A stretch of DNA of 34,774 nt, taken from the NCBI GenBank assembly GCA_946184025.1, contig CAMHEA010000004.1:1-34774 (forward strand), in the 5' to 3' direction. Made by a program: the position numbers and the translations under genes. Each line of letters starts with the position of its first letter. Within the stretch, counting starts at the first letter, position 1. The notes beneath the pieces are model-generated. The model searched no databases, was not told the origin of the DNA, and saw nothing but the letters and a program-made list of their open reading frames with translations. Of this stretch, positions 18,459 through 27,522 are shown piece by piece. The DNA comes from an uncultured Prevotella sp. (GTDB lineage: Bacteria > Bacteroidota > Bacteroidia > Bacteroidales > Bacteroidaceae).

Positions 18459-19457
18459 TTATTCCTTTTCTTTGAAGAGTTCTTCTTCCATGCCGCTGTT
18501 GAGGTAGGTGTACTGGTTGAGACGGCGGAAACGCTTGGCGGTGTCCAGCAGGATCTGGAATTTCTCAGCACGTTCGGCCGTCATCTTGCCTCTGGCGAAG
18601 TTTTTCTTGTTGTACTTAATCCAGTTGACCATCTGCATGTCTTCTGCATGGTGCTTGGAGGGACGGCGTTTGTTCGTCATCATATAGTGCATGATGGCAT
18701 TGTAGCCGTTTTCCCACATCTCGTCTTGTGGGTATGTGACGTGGAAGGAACGTTTCCATGCCTTGCTAAAGGTGTCCATGTCAGGAAAGACGATGTCGGC
18801 TCCTTCGTCGGAGAGTGCACTGTCGGGCAGCGGTCCGGTGTTGACGGCAACGGTAAATATCTCGGCAGCGTTGCCGGCTCTTACTCCCAAGGGTGCGTTT
18901 TCCACGACAATGGCTTCCCACGGTTGCAGGTTGCCGGCTTTTTCCAGTCCTATGAGATAGGGTTCCGGGTCTGGTTTCCCGTGCTTGACATCGTAGGCGG
19001 TGATGATGTTTTCCTTGGTGACGTAGCCATGAAAGTCGCGTGTGAGACGTTCGATCAACGGCAGCTGTCCGCTTCCCGTTACGACGATGATTTTCATGCC
19101 ATCTTTTTTCATGCGTTTCATCAGTTCCTTCACGCCAGGCATGATTTCCGCTTCAGGCAGTTTACTGTAGGCCTGTGCTTTTGTGTCGTACATCGCTTGT
19201 GCCTCGGCCATGCTGAGGTCGCGTCCCTGCTGTTCTTTCACCATGTAGCGTATGGTATCGATGCCTCGCTGGCCTTCTGTGGCATAGGCATCAGCCTCTG
19301 TCATGTCGATTCCGTAGGTTGCCATGGCCTCTACCCAAGCCTTGGCATGATTGGACATGGAGTCGAGAAGCACGCCGTCCATATCAAAAAGCACGGCTTT
19401 CGGAGCCAGTTGCCCGAAGCCGTGCTTTACGAGATATTCTTTAATCGCTTTTTTCAT
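18459..19457 (-). CDS. HAD superfamily hydrolase (beta-phosphoglucomutase-like) with about 100 aa C-terminal extension
   Basis: KAVLFDMDGVLLDSMSNHAKAW, IIVVTGSGQ, YDVKHGKPDPEPYLIGLEKAG, VVENAPLGVRAG. The C-terminal Trp-containing region is not part of the HAD core. Confidence 0.9.
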   Translation of the reverse strand: MKKAIKEYLVKHGFGQLAPKAVLFDMDGVLLDSMSNHAKAWVEAMATYGIDMTEADAYATEGQRGIDTIRYMVKEQQGRDLSMAEAQAMYDTKAQAYSKLPEAEIMPGVKELMKRMKKDGMKIIVVTGSGQLPLIERLTRDFHGYVTKENIITAYDVKHGKPDPEPYLIGLEKAGNLQPWEAIVVENAPLGVRAGNAAEIFTVAVNTGPLPDSALSDEGADIVFPDMDTFSKAWKRSFHVTYPQDEMWENGYNAIMHYMMTNKRRPSKHHAEDMQMVNWIKYNKKNFARGKMTAERAEKFQILLDTAKRFRRLNQYTYLNSGMEEELFKEKE

Positions 19458-19482
19458 TTCTTGATAGTCTTACAAGAGGGTG

Positions 19483-20838
19483 TCATGCTTCGGCAGCCAG
19501 ACGTTCCTGAATGGCTTTGCTTTCAGCTTCGTAGCCCGGCTTGTTGAGCAGTGCAAACATATTCTTCTTGTAAGCCTCTACACCCGGCTGGTTGAACGGG
19601 TTCACGTTCAGCACAAGACCGCTGATGCCGCAGGCGATTTCAAAGAAGTAGATGAGCTGTCCGATGTAGTATTCGTTGAGTTCGGGAACGCTGATGCGGA
19701 TGTTGGGAACTCCGCCGTCGACATGGGCCAGGCGCGTACCCAACTCAGCCATCTTGTTCACTTCGTCAACACGCTTTCCTGCAAGGAAGTTCAAACCGTC
19801 CAGGTTCTCCTCGTCGGCCGGGAACAGCATGGTACGGTTCGGTTTCTCTACGCTGATGACCGTCTCGAAGATGCTGCGTTCGCCCTCTTGAATCCACTGA
19901 CCCATAGAGTGCAAGTCTGTCGTGAAGTCGCAGCTGGCAGGGAAGATGCCCTTGCCTTCTTTGCCTTCAGACTCTCCGTAGAGCTGTTTCCACCATTCAC
20001 TGATGAAGTGGAGCTTAGGCTGGTAGTTGACCATGATTTCAATCTTCTTGCCTGCATCATAGAGACCGTTGCGTACGGCTGCATACTGTGCTGCAAGGTT
20101 CTCTGCAAACGGCACATCTACGCCTGTCTGCTGCTCCATGTCCTGTGCACCTTCTACCAGTTTCTTGATGTCAAAGCCTGCACATGCAATAGGCAGCAGG
20201 CCAACTGGCGTGAGTACCGAGAAGCGTCCGCCCACATTGTCGGGAATGATAAAACTCTTGTATCCCTCTTTGTCTGCACAGGTACGGGCTGCACCGCGTT
20301 TTGCATCCGTGATGGCTACGATGACGTCCTTGGCTTCTTCTTTGCCGCGTTGTTCTTCGCACTGCTTCTTCAGTAAGCGGAATGTCAACGCAGTTTCGGT
20401 TGTCGTACCAGACTTCGAGATATTGATGACTCCGAACTTCTTTCCTTTCAGATAGTCTGTCAGCTCAGCCAGATAGTCCTCGCCGATGTTGTTGCCTGCA
20501 AAGAGTATCGTCGGGTTCTTCTTGTCATTTACGAGCCACGCAAACGAATTGCCCAATGCCTCGATCACCGCACGCGCACCGAGATAGCTGCCGCCAATGC
20601 CGGCTACGACGATAACCTCACACTTCTCGCGCAAGGTGTCGGCCACAGCCTGTACTTCATTGATGAATTCCGGGGTGATGCCTGAAGGCAGATGAAGCCA
20701 TCCCAGAAAGTCGTTACCCGGACAAGAGGCGTTCTCCAGTGCCTCCTGTGCAGCCTTTACCTGCGGCTCGAAAGCCTCCACAGCCCCTTTCGGAAGAAAC
20801 TGCGCTGCTTTCGTGATGTCTAATTTGATGTTGCTCAT
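19483..20838 (-). CDS. pgi: glucose-6-phosphate isomerase
   Basis: [77 protein letters not shown]. Confidence 0.96.
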   Translation of the reverse strand: MSNIKLDITKAAQFLPKGAVEAFEPQVKAAQEALENASCPGNDFLGWLHLPSGITPEFINEVQAVADTLREKCEVIVVAGIGGSYLGARAVIEALGNSFAWLVNDKKNPTILFAGNNIGEDYLAELTDYLKGKKFGVINISKSGTTTETALTFRLLKKQCEEQRGKEEAKDVIVAITDAKRGAARTCADKEGYKSFIIPDNVGGRFSVLTPVGLLPIACAGFDIKKLVEGAQDMEQQTGVDVPFAENLAAQYAAVRNGLYDAGKKIEIMVNYQPKLHFISEWWKQLYGESEGKEGKGIFPASCDFTTDLHSMGQWIQEGERSIFETVISVEKPNRTMLFPADEENLDGLNFLAGKRVDEVNKMAELGTRLAHVDGGVPNIRISVPELNEYYIGQLIYFFEIACGISGLVLNVNPFNQPGVEAYKKNMFALLNKPGYEAESKAIQERLAAEA

Positions 20839-21105
20839 TGTTGCTTTGAATTATATTTAAATAAGAATGAAATGCCTTACTTTCGTCTGCAAAATTACAA
20901 TAAATCACTGACATACACAAAACTTTTCATACCTTTTCGCCCAGAAACGTCTACCCCCCAATCCACCTGGTCCTCGCAACGTTCCTATGACGAATGCGCA
21001 TACGTTGTGCATGCCATGCTCTCTGCTCAGGATGCAATACACCGCGAGGCTCATTGTCGCTCGGTCTCTGTTGGTCCAACGGCAAAAAGAATTTGTTACG
21101 GCGTA

Positions 21106-22104
21106 CTATCTGAAGCTGTCGGTGAGGAGTTTGATTTCTATTTGTGGTGCGATGTGCTCGTAGAGAATGTTGTAGACGGCATCGAGGATGGGCATGTTGA
21201 CATGCATGTGTCGGTTGATTTCTTTCATGCACTTGGTGCCGAAGTAGCCTTCGGCAATCATTTCCATTTCCATTTGTGCGGCTTTGACGTTATATCCTCG
21301 TCCAATCATGGTTCCAAAGGTGCGATTGCGTGAGAAGTTGGAGTAGCCGGTGACGAGTTGGTCGCCGAGATATACGCTGTCAATGATGCTTCGGGTTTGC
21401 ATGGGGCGGAGGGTAAGGAGGAACCGTTGCATCTCCTGCATGGCGTTACTGAGGAGTACAGCCTGGAAGTTGTCGCCGTAGTTGAGGCCTGAGCAGATGC
21501 CGGCAGCGATGGCATAGACGTTTTTGAGTACGCTGGAGTATTCGATGCCTACGACATCGGGAGAAGTCTTCGTCTTGATGTAGTGGGAGGCGATGGTGTC
21601 GGCGAAGGCTTGTGCCTTCTCCTGATCTTCACACCCAATGGTGAGATAGGAAAGTCTTTCCATGGCAACTTCCTCAGCGTGGCTGGGACCGCCGATGCAT
21701 GCAAGGTTCTCGTAGGGCACGTCATAGACATGGTGGAAGTATTCTGAGCAGCAGAGGTTTTCATCGGGCACGATGCCTTTAATGGCTGTGATGATGAATT
21801 TGTCGCGGATGCGTGTCTTGAGCTTCTTCAGATGGCTCTTCAGATAGGGTGAGGGCGTGACGAAGACGAGGGTGTCGTAGGCCTGTGCTATCTTGTTGAG
21901 GTCGCTGGAAAAGTAAATCTCGTCAGTGTCGAAGCGCAGGCTGGTGAGATAGGCAGGGTTGTGCTTGAGGCGTTTGAAGTCGGCTATGCGGTCGTCACGT
22001 CGCATGTACCACCCGATGTGGTGGGTATGGGTGACGACAATCTTGGCGATAGCGGTGGCCCAACTGCCTCCGCCGATGATGGCTATCTTTCCGCAGTTAA
22101 ACAT
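21106..22104 (-). CDS. gpsA: NAD(P)H-dependent glycerol-3-phosphate dehydrogenase
   Basis: KIAIIGGGSWATAIAKIV, CIGGPSHAEEVAMERLSYLTIG, LKNVYAIAAGICSGLNYGDNFQAVLLSNAMQEM. Start chosen at MFNCGK. Confidence 0.93.
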   Translation of the reverse strand: MFNCGKIAIIGGGSWATAIAKIVVTHTHHIGWYMRRDDRIADFKRLKHNPAYLTSLRFDTDEIYFSSDLNKIAQAYDTLVFVTPSPYLKSHLKKLKTRIRDKFIITAIKGIVPDENLCCSEYFHHVYDVPYENLACIGGPSHAEEVAMERLSYLTIGCEDQEKAQAFADTIASHYIKTKTSPDVVGIEYSSVLKNVYAIAAGICSGLNYGDNFQAVLLSNAMQEMQRFLLTLRPMQTRSIIDSVYLGDQLVTGYSNFSRNRTFGTMIGRGYNVKAAQMEMEMIAEGYFGTKCMKEINRHMHVNMPILDAVYNILYEHIAPQIEIKLLTDSFR

Positions 22105-22246
22105 ATAGGGTGGCTTGGTGTTTGACGTTTGACGTTGGATGGTTTGGCGAATCCCGGAGGTTGAATCTTGATGTATGAGGGAAGGTTGGAGAATTGAAGG
22201 TCTTTTAACCTTCAAAACTCAACCTTTATCCTTCAAGACTTTGCCT
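22105..22246 (-). repeat. degenerate heptameric microsatellite-like tracts in the lysS-gpsA gap
   Basis: Minus strand shows aaggata/aaggttg/(agttttg)/aaggtta and aacgtca/aacgtca/aacacca in 7-nt phase. Confidence 0.5.
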
Positions 22247-23986
22247 TTATACCTCCTTTGCGGCTTTGTCTATCCAGTTCTGGATTTCAGTCACCGCGGG
22301 TTTCTGCATGTCGAGCTTGTATTTCTTGACAATATCACCGATTTTCTGCTGAAGTCCTTGTGCCTTCTCGTCGCGGATGTCACTGATGAGGTTGAATCCG
22401 GCTTTGCGAAGGACATACACCCAGTCTTCCTCCACGCCGAGGGCAGCCCATTCTTCGATGCTGCTTTGGGGTATTTTCTTCTCAGGCTTCATCTGGGGGA
22501 AGAAGAGCACCTCCTGTATGTAGGTCTTACCGGTCATCAGCATGACGAGACGGTCTATGCCAATGCCGATGCCGCTGGTCGGAGGCATGCCATATTGCAG
22601 GGCGCGGAGGAAGTCTTGGTCAATGATCATGGCTTCGTCGTCGCCTTTGTCTGCGAGTCTCATCTGCTCTTTGAACCGTTCTTCCTGATCGATGGGGTCG
22701 TTCAGCTCGCTGTAGGCGTTGGCCAGCTCCTTGCCGTTGACCATCAGCTCAAAGCGCTCAGTCAGGCCGGGCTTGGAGCGGTGCATCTTCGTCAGGGGAG
22801 ACATTTCCACCGGATAGTCCGTGATGAAGGTTGGCTGGATGAACGTACCCTCACAGAACTCGCCGAAGAGCTCGTCAATGAGTTTGCCCTTGCCCATGGT
22901 CTCGTCCACCTCCATGCCCTTCTCCTTGCAGAAGGCGCGGATTTCCTCTTCCGTCTTACCGTTGCAGTCGAAGCCCGTCTTCTCCTTGATGGCATCAAGG
23001 ATGGGCAGACGACGGTAGGGTGCCTTGAACGAGACGATGTTTCCGTCGATTTCGCGTTCGGGCTTGCCGTTGACGGCGATGCAGACGGTCTCCAGCAACT
23101 TCTCCGTGAACGCCATCATCCAGTTGTAGTCTTTATACTGCACATACAGTTCCATGCAGGTAAACTCCGGATTATGGTTGCGGTCCATGCCCTCATTGCG
23201 GAAGTTCTTGCCGATTTCATATACGCCTTCAAAGCCGCCGACGATCAGTCGCTTCAGATAGAGTTCCGTAGCGATGCGCATATACATCTCTATGTTCAGC
23301 GCATTGAAGTGCGTCATGAACGGGCGTGCACTGGCTCCGCCGGCAATGGCTTGCAGGGTGGGAGTCTCCACTTCCGTGTATCCGGCCTCGTCGAGCACGC
23401 GGCGGATGGTGCGGATGACAGTGGCACGCTGCATGAACGTGTCCTTCACGCCTTCATTGACCACCAAGTCCACATAGCGTTGGCGATAGCGGAGTTCAGG
23501 GTCGTCGAACTTGTCGTAGGCAACGCCGTCCTTGTATTTCACGATGGGTAGTGGCTTGAGCGATTTCGACAGCAGGGTCAGCTCGCGGGCGTGCACAGAG
23601 ATCTCGCCCGTCTGCGTACGGAACACGAATCCCTTCACGCCGATGAAGTCACCGATGTCCAGCAGCCGTTTGAAAACGGCGTTGTACATCGCCTTGTCTT
23701 CGCCCGGACAGATGTCGTCGCGTGTTACATATACCTGTATCCTTCCCTTTGAATCCTGCAATTCGGCGAATGAAGCCTTGCCCATGACGCGGCGGCTCAT
23801 CAACCGACCTGCTATGCAGACTTCGCGCGGTGTCTCTTCGTCGTCGCTGAAGTTCTCGCGGATATCCGTCGAGAAGGCATTCGTGGGATACTCGGCTGCC
23901 GGATAGGGCTCAATACCCATGTCGCGCAGTTCCTGCAATGCTTGTCTGCGAACAATCTCCTGCTCGCTCAATTCCAAAATGTTCAT
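22247..23986 (-). CDS. lysS: lysyl-tRNA synthetase (class II)
   Basis: [60 protein letters not shown]-type motif 2, [18 protein letters not shown] motif 3. Confidence 0.97.
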   Translation of the reverse strand: MNILELSEQEIVRRQALQELRDMGIEPYPAAEYPTNAFSTDIRENFSDDEETPREVCIAGRLMSRRVMGKASFAELQDSKGRIQVYVTRDDICPGEDKAMYNAVFKRLLDIGDFIGVKGFVFRTQTGEISVHARELTLLSKSLKPLPIVKYKDGVAYDKFDDPELRYRQRYVDLVVNEGVKDTFMQRATVIRTIRRVLDEAGYTEVETPTLQAIAGGASARPFMTHFNALNIEMYMRIATELYLKRLIVGGFEGVYEIGKNFRNEGMDRNHNPEFTCMELYVQYKDYNWMMAFTEKLLETVCIAVNGKPEREIDGNIVSFKAPYRRLPILDAIKEKTGFDCNGKTEEEIRAFCKEKGMEVDETMGKGKLIDELFGEFCEGTFIQPTFITDYPVEMSPLTKMHRSKPGLTERFELMVNGKELANAYSELNDPIDQEERFKEQMRLADKGDDEAMIIDQDFLRALQYGMPPTSGIGIGIDRLVMLMTGKTYIQEVLFFPQMKPEKKIPQSSIEEWAALGVEEDWVYVLRKAGFNLISDIRDEKAQGLQQKIGDIVKKYKLDMQKPAVTEIQNWIDKAAKEV

Positions 23987-24170
23987 TCCTAAAATATATT
24001 CGAATATGTTTCTGGCCGCAAAGGTACTAAAAAATCGAGTAAGTGAGCAACATTCGAATACATTTTTTCGAGGAATGGGGTGTTGGGGAAGCTTATCCCT
24101 TTAAGGCGCAGAGCCTGTTGACAGGCAGAAACAAGCGTGTCTGTCATCTCGGTGTATGGGAGTGGGCAGG

Positions 24171-24253
24171 CAATAAAGGCTATATTGCTTTGTAATAAAC
24201 CCTATATTGGTGAGTAATATAGGCTGTTTTACTTCGTAATATACCCTGTTTTA
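24171..24253. repeat. Family-2 array, locus 2: four 17-nt palindromes with 5-nt spacers, 22-bp pitch
   Basis: caataaaggctatattg/ctttg/taataaaccctatattg/gtgag/taatataggctgtttta/cttcg/taatataccctgtttta. Confidence 0.87.
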
Positions 24254-24327
24254 TCTGCTGGACGGGGGTGGCATTGCTTGCCGCTGAGGCAGTCAGGATG
24301 AGTCCTTTCACTCGAAAAACAAATAAC

Positions 24328-24360
24328 ATTTTGCTTTTTCTTCGTTTCATCGTACTTTTA
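24328..24360 (+). promoter_or_regulatory. upstream member of a duplicated promoter pair (P1), degenerate -7
   Basis: attttgctttttcttcgtttcatcgtactttta: TTTG-N19-TACTTTTA. Confidence 0.5.
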
Positions 24361-24396
24361 TATTAAGGTACTTCCGCATTCGAAAATGCAAAAACG

Positions 24397-24429
24397 ATTT
24401 TGCTTTTTACTCATTTAATCGTACCTTTG
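24397..24429 (+). promoter_or_regulatory. promoter of the menI-menF-menD unit (P2)
   Basis: attttgctttttactcatttaatcgtacctttg: TTTG-N19-TACCTTTG, 37 nt upstream of the ATG at 24466. Confidence 0.75.
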
Positions 24430-24465
24430 CAAAAAAGAAAAACAAAGCATCAAAGGAAAAATACA

Positions 24466-24924
24466 ATGGATATAGAACAGATCAGAGAGATTGTGGTGAG
24501 CCAGGAGGGCCTGTCGAAGACGCTGGACATGGAGTTCTATTCTACTCCTGAGCGTGATACGGTGATGGCCCGGATGAAGGTGGGACCGCTCAACAGGCAA
24601 CCTTTCGGCTTTCTCAGCGGCGGTGCGTCGTTGGCTTTGGCCGAGAACTTGGCTGGCGTGGGTTCCATGGCTCTTTGTCCGGGCAAGATGGCGGCGGGCA
24701 TCAACGTCAGCGGCAGCCATGTGAAGGTGGTGGCCGAGGGCGAGACGGTGACGGCCACGGCACAACTTCGCCACGAGGGCAAGACGTTGCATGTGTGGCA
24801 GGTGGACATCAGGAACGAGGCGGGCGAGCTGATCTCTACGATTCAGGTGACAAACTATATTGTCACACCGAAGCGGCAACGCGCTTCCGGGGAACAAGAA
24901 GCGAAGAAGGGGACGGGAAAATGA
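24466..24924 (+). CDS. menI: hotdog-fold thioesterase, probable 1,4-dihydroxy-2-naphthoyl-CoA thioesterase
   Basis: YdiI/PaaI-like GFLSGGASLALAENLAGVGS and ATAQLRHEGKTLHVWQVDIRNEAGELI; ATGA overlap with menF. Confidence 0.8.
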   Translation: MDIEQIREIVVSQEGLSKTLDMEFYSTPERDTVMARMKVGPLNRQPFGFLSGGASLALAENLAGVGSMALCPGKMAAGINVSGSHVKVVAEGETVTATAQLRHEGKTLHVWQVDIRNEAGELISTIQVTNYIVTPKRQRASGEQEAKKGTGK

Positions 24925-26051
24925 GACCGCAGGGTATTGCATTGTTCAGAAAGCCTTTTGCCCGTGAGTGTACGCTGCTGGCGGGTGACGTGGAAACGCT
25001 GGGCAGCGTGTGCGACCTTGACGGCCGTTCGGGTTTTGTGGTGGCTCCTTTTGTCGTGGATGACAACCTGCCGGTGGTGCTGATGCATCCTGTCCGATGC
25101 GAGGTCTTTGGTGTAGAGAAGGTCACGTCAAAGGGTGTGGAGGAGGCTTTCGGGATGTGTGGTGCAAGAGCCGATGACAACTTGGCGGATGCAAGGCAAG
25201 GAGTGAAGGGCAAAAGCCTTTCCGAAAGCATGGCTCCGGCAACAGTCTGCCATCCTGCCCGTGTTTCGCCCAGCGAAAACGACTATCCCTTTGAGGTCTT
25301 CCACGACCGTCTGATGGATGGAGGATTTCAGAAACTGGTCTTGTCGCGCTCTTCGCAATGCCCGTTGCCGAAGGATTTCTCATCTGTTGCCTGTTTCCGG
25401 AAGGCCTGTGAAAGCTATCCGCGGCTTTTCATCGCACTGGTCTATACGCCGCAGACGGGGCTTTGGCTTACGGCTACCCCCGAAGTGTTGCTGGACGGAA
25501 TGGGCCATGATTGGCAGACGATGGCGTTGGCAGGGACAATGAAATGCACTTCGTTCCCCGAAGATCCGCCTGTTGCAGCATGGTCGGACAAGAACATTCA
25601 GGAACAGCGGCTGGTGGCAAGCTACATGAGTCGTTGCCTGCAACGCGTGGCGGATGATTTCACGGAAAACGGTCCCTATACCGTGCGTGCGGCGCACCTC
25701 GTACATCTGCGCAGCGACTTCTCGTTCTCACTTCCTGAAACGAAGCATCTGGGGCGTCTGCTGGCGATGCTCCATCCCACGCCTGCCGTCTGTGGGCTTC
25801 CCAAGGAAGAGGCTCGCGACTTTATTTTGGCACATGAGCCTTGTTCGCGGCGTTATTATAGCGGTTTCATGGGGATGCTGGAGCCGGAAGGACATACCTT
25901 CCTGTATGTGTCGCTGCGCTGTATGCAGATTTCAGCAACGGCCTGTCGGCTCTATGCTGGTGGCGGATTGCTGAAAGACAGCAGACGGGAGAGTGAATGG
26001 GATGAAACAGAAACGAAAATGGAAACAATGCGGAGGTTGCTTAATGTATAG
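24921..26051 (+). CDS. menF: isochorismate synthase (chorismate-binding)
   Basis: PRLFIALVYTPQTGLWLTATPEVLL, ALAGTMKC, VHLRSDFSF, HPTPAVCGLPKEEARDFI, RRYYSGFMG. Start MRPQGIALF. Confidence 0.9.
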   Translation: MRPQGIALFRKPFARECTLLAGDVETLGSVCDLDGRSGFVVAPFVVDDNLPVVLMHPVRCEVFGVEKVTSKGVEEAFGMCGARADDNLADARQGVKGKSLSESMAPATVCHPARVSPSENDYPFEVFHDRLMDGGFQKLVLSRSSQCPLPKDFSSVACFRKACESYPRLFIALVYTPQTGLWLTATPEVLLDGMGHDWQTMALAGTMKCTSFPEDPPVAAWSDKNIQEQRLVASYMSRCLQRVADDFTENGPYTVRAAHLVHLRSDFSFSLPETKHLGRLLAMLHPTPAVCGLPKEEARDFILAHEPCSRRYYSGFMGMLEPEGHTFLYVSLRCMQISATACRLYAGGGLLKDSRRESEWDETETKMETMRRLLNV

Positions 26052-27522
26052 TAATAAGGAAAACGTAAATATACTGACGCCGTTGCTCACGGCCTACGGC
26101 GTTCGTCATGCCGTTGTGTGTCCGGGTAGCCGCAATGCTCCCCTTGTACACAATTTTAATGAATGTTCCGACATGGTGTGTTTCCCCGTCACCGATGAGC
26201 GGTCGGCAGGATTCTACGCTTTGGGAATGGCTCAGACCACGGGACAACCTGTGGTGGTCTGCGTTACCAGTGGGTCGGCATTGCTCAATCTGCTGCCTGC
26301 CGTGGCGGAGGCTTTCTACCAGCATGTGCCCTTGATCGTGGTGTCGGCAGACCGTCCTCCGCAATGGATCGGACAACAGGACGGGCAGACCATGCCGCAG
26401 CCTGATGCCCTTGGACGGTTTGTCAAACGGGCTGTCACGTTGCCGGAGCCTCACGACGGGGAAGAGAGGTGGTACTGTAACCGGCTGGTCAACGAAGCCT
26501 TGTTGGCCGTCCGTCATCATGGGAACGGACCGGTGCATATCAATGTGCCCATCAGTGAGCCGTTGTATGACTTTTCCGTAAGCACATTGCCGCAGGAACG
26601 TAGCATCTTCCGTGAGACCGCGACGCTGGCACCGCAGGTCGTCGAGCAGGTGACGGCACGTCTTTCTCAGGCAGAACGGGCATGGGTGATTGCCGGACTG
26701 GGATGCCGTGAGCCCTTGGCACCCTGGGTGCTGGCTACGAACCGACTCGCCGAGGCTCTGGCGGCAGGGCAGCAGTCGGTTCCCGATTTTGTCTTGTATC
26801 TTGGTGGAACGCTTGTCAGCAAGCCGTTGAAAGTCTTCCTGCGACAATCGGGGACTGAAACGTGGATGGTGAGCGAAGATGGCGAGGTGCATGACGTGAC
26901 GATGAACCTCTCGCGGATTATTGAATGCGACCCGGTGACGCTGGTTGCACATCTTGCTCCGCCAGTGCTCTCGCCGCTTCTGCAGAAGCCGGCCGCATCT
27001 TTGCAGCATGCTGCCGTACAGTGTTTTGAGGAAAGTGTGGGAGGGGATGCGATTGTCCATTATGCCAACAGTACGGCGGTGCGGCTCGGAGCTCTTTATG
27101 CCCGTCATCATTTCTGGTGCAACCGGGGACTGAACGGCATAGAGGGGAGTCTTTCCACAGCTGCCGGATGCTCGCTGGTGACGGAACGGCTTGTCTGTTG
27201 CGTGACGGGCGACCTCAGCTTCTTCTACGACCAGAACGCACTTTGGAATCAAAATCTGCGCGGCAACCTTCGCATTCTGCTATTGAACAATGGTGGCGGT
27301 GGCATTTTCAGCCGGTTTGAGGGGTTGAAAGAGAGTGCAGCCCGGGACAGATTGGTGATGGCCAAGCACCAGACAACGGCTGAGGGCATCTGCTTGCAGA
27401 ACCGGGTGGGCTATCAAGCAGTTGCCAGCTATGGTGAGATGGAGCAGGGAATGGCTTGGCTGCTCCATACGGATAGCCATCGCCCCTTGCTGTTGGAAGT
27501 CCTTCTCCTTCCTAATATTTGA
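26044..27522 (+). CDS. menD: 2-succinyl-5-enolpyruvyl-6-hydroxy-3-cyclohexene-1-carboxylate synthase (truncated-type, about 492 aa)
   Basis: GVRHAVVCPGSRNAPLVHNF, DERSAGFYALGMAQTTGQPVVVCVTSGSALLNLLPAVAEA, RGLNGIEGSLSTAAG, CVTGDLSFFYDQNALWN, NNGGGGIFS. Confidence 0.94.
   Translation: MYSNKENVNILTPLLTAYGVRHAVVCPGSRNAPLVHNFNECSDMVCFPVTDERSAGFYALGMAQTTGQPVVVCVTSGSALLNLLPAVAEAFYQHVPLIVVSADRPPQWIGQQDGQTMPQPDALGRFVKRAVTLPEPHDGEERWYCNRLVNEALLAVRHHGNGPVHINVPISEPLYDFSVSTLPQERSIFRETATLAPQVVEQVTARLSQAERAWVIAGLGCREPLAPWVLATNRLAEALAAGQQSVPDFVLYLGGTLVSKPLKVFLRQSGTETWMVSEDGEVHDVTMNLSRIIECDPVTLVAHLAPPVLSPLLQKPAASLQHAAVQCFEESVGGDAIVHYANSTAVRLGALYARHHFWCNRGLNGIEGSLSTAAGCSLVTERLVCCVTGDLSFFYDQNALWNQNLRGNLRILLLNNGGGGIFSRFEGLKESAARDRLVMAKHQTTAEGICLQNRVGYQAVASYGEMEQGMAWLLHTDSHRPLLLEVLLLPNI

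Noticed and set aside
18648-20376. Long plus-strand ORFs opposite the HAD gene and pgi
   Set aside because: Antisense to well-supported genes; no start context or domain.
20839-21105. 267-bp pgi-gpsA gap considered for a missed gene
   Set aside because: Only antisense or low-quality ORFs; contains a credible pgi promoter (minus-strand TTTTG-N20-TAATTTTG), so treated as a regulatory gap.
22175-23551. 458-aa plus-strand ORF opposite lysS
   Set aside because: Antisense shadow frame of lysS; no recognisable protein features.
26041-27252. 403-aa minus-strand ORF opposite menD
   Set aside because: Antisense frame of a well-supported menD.
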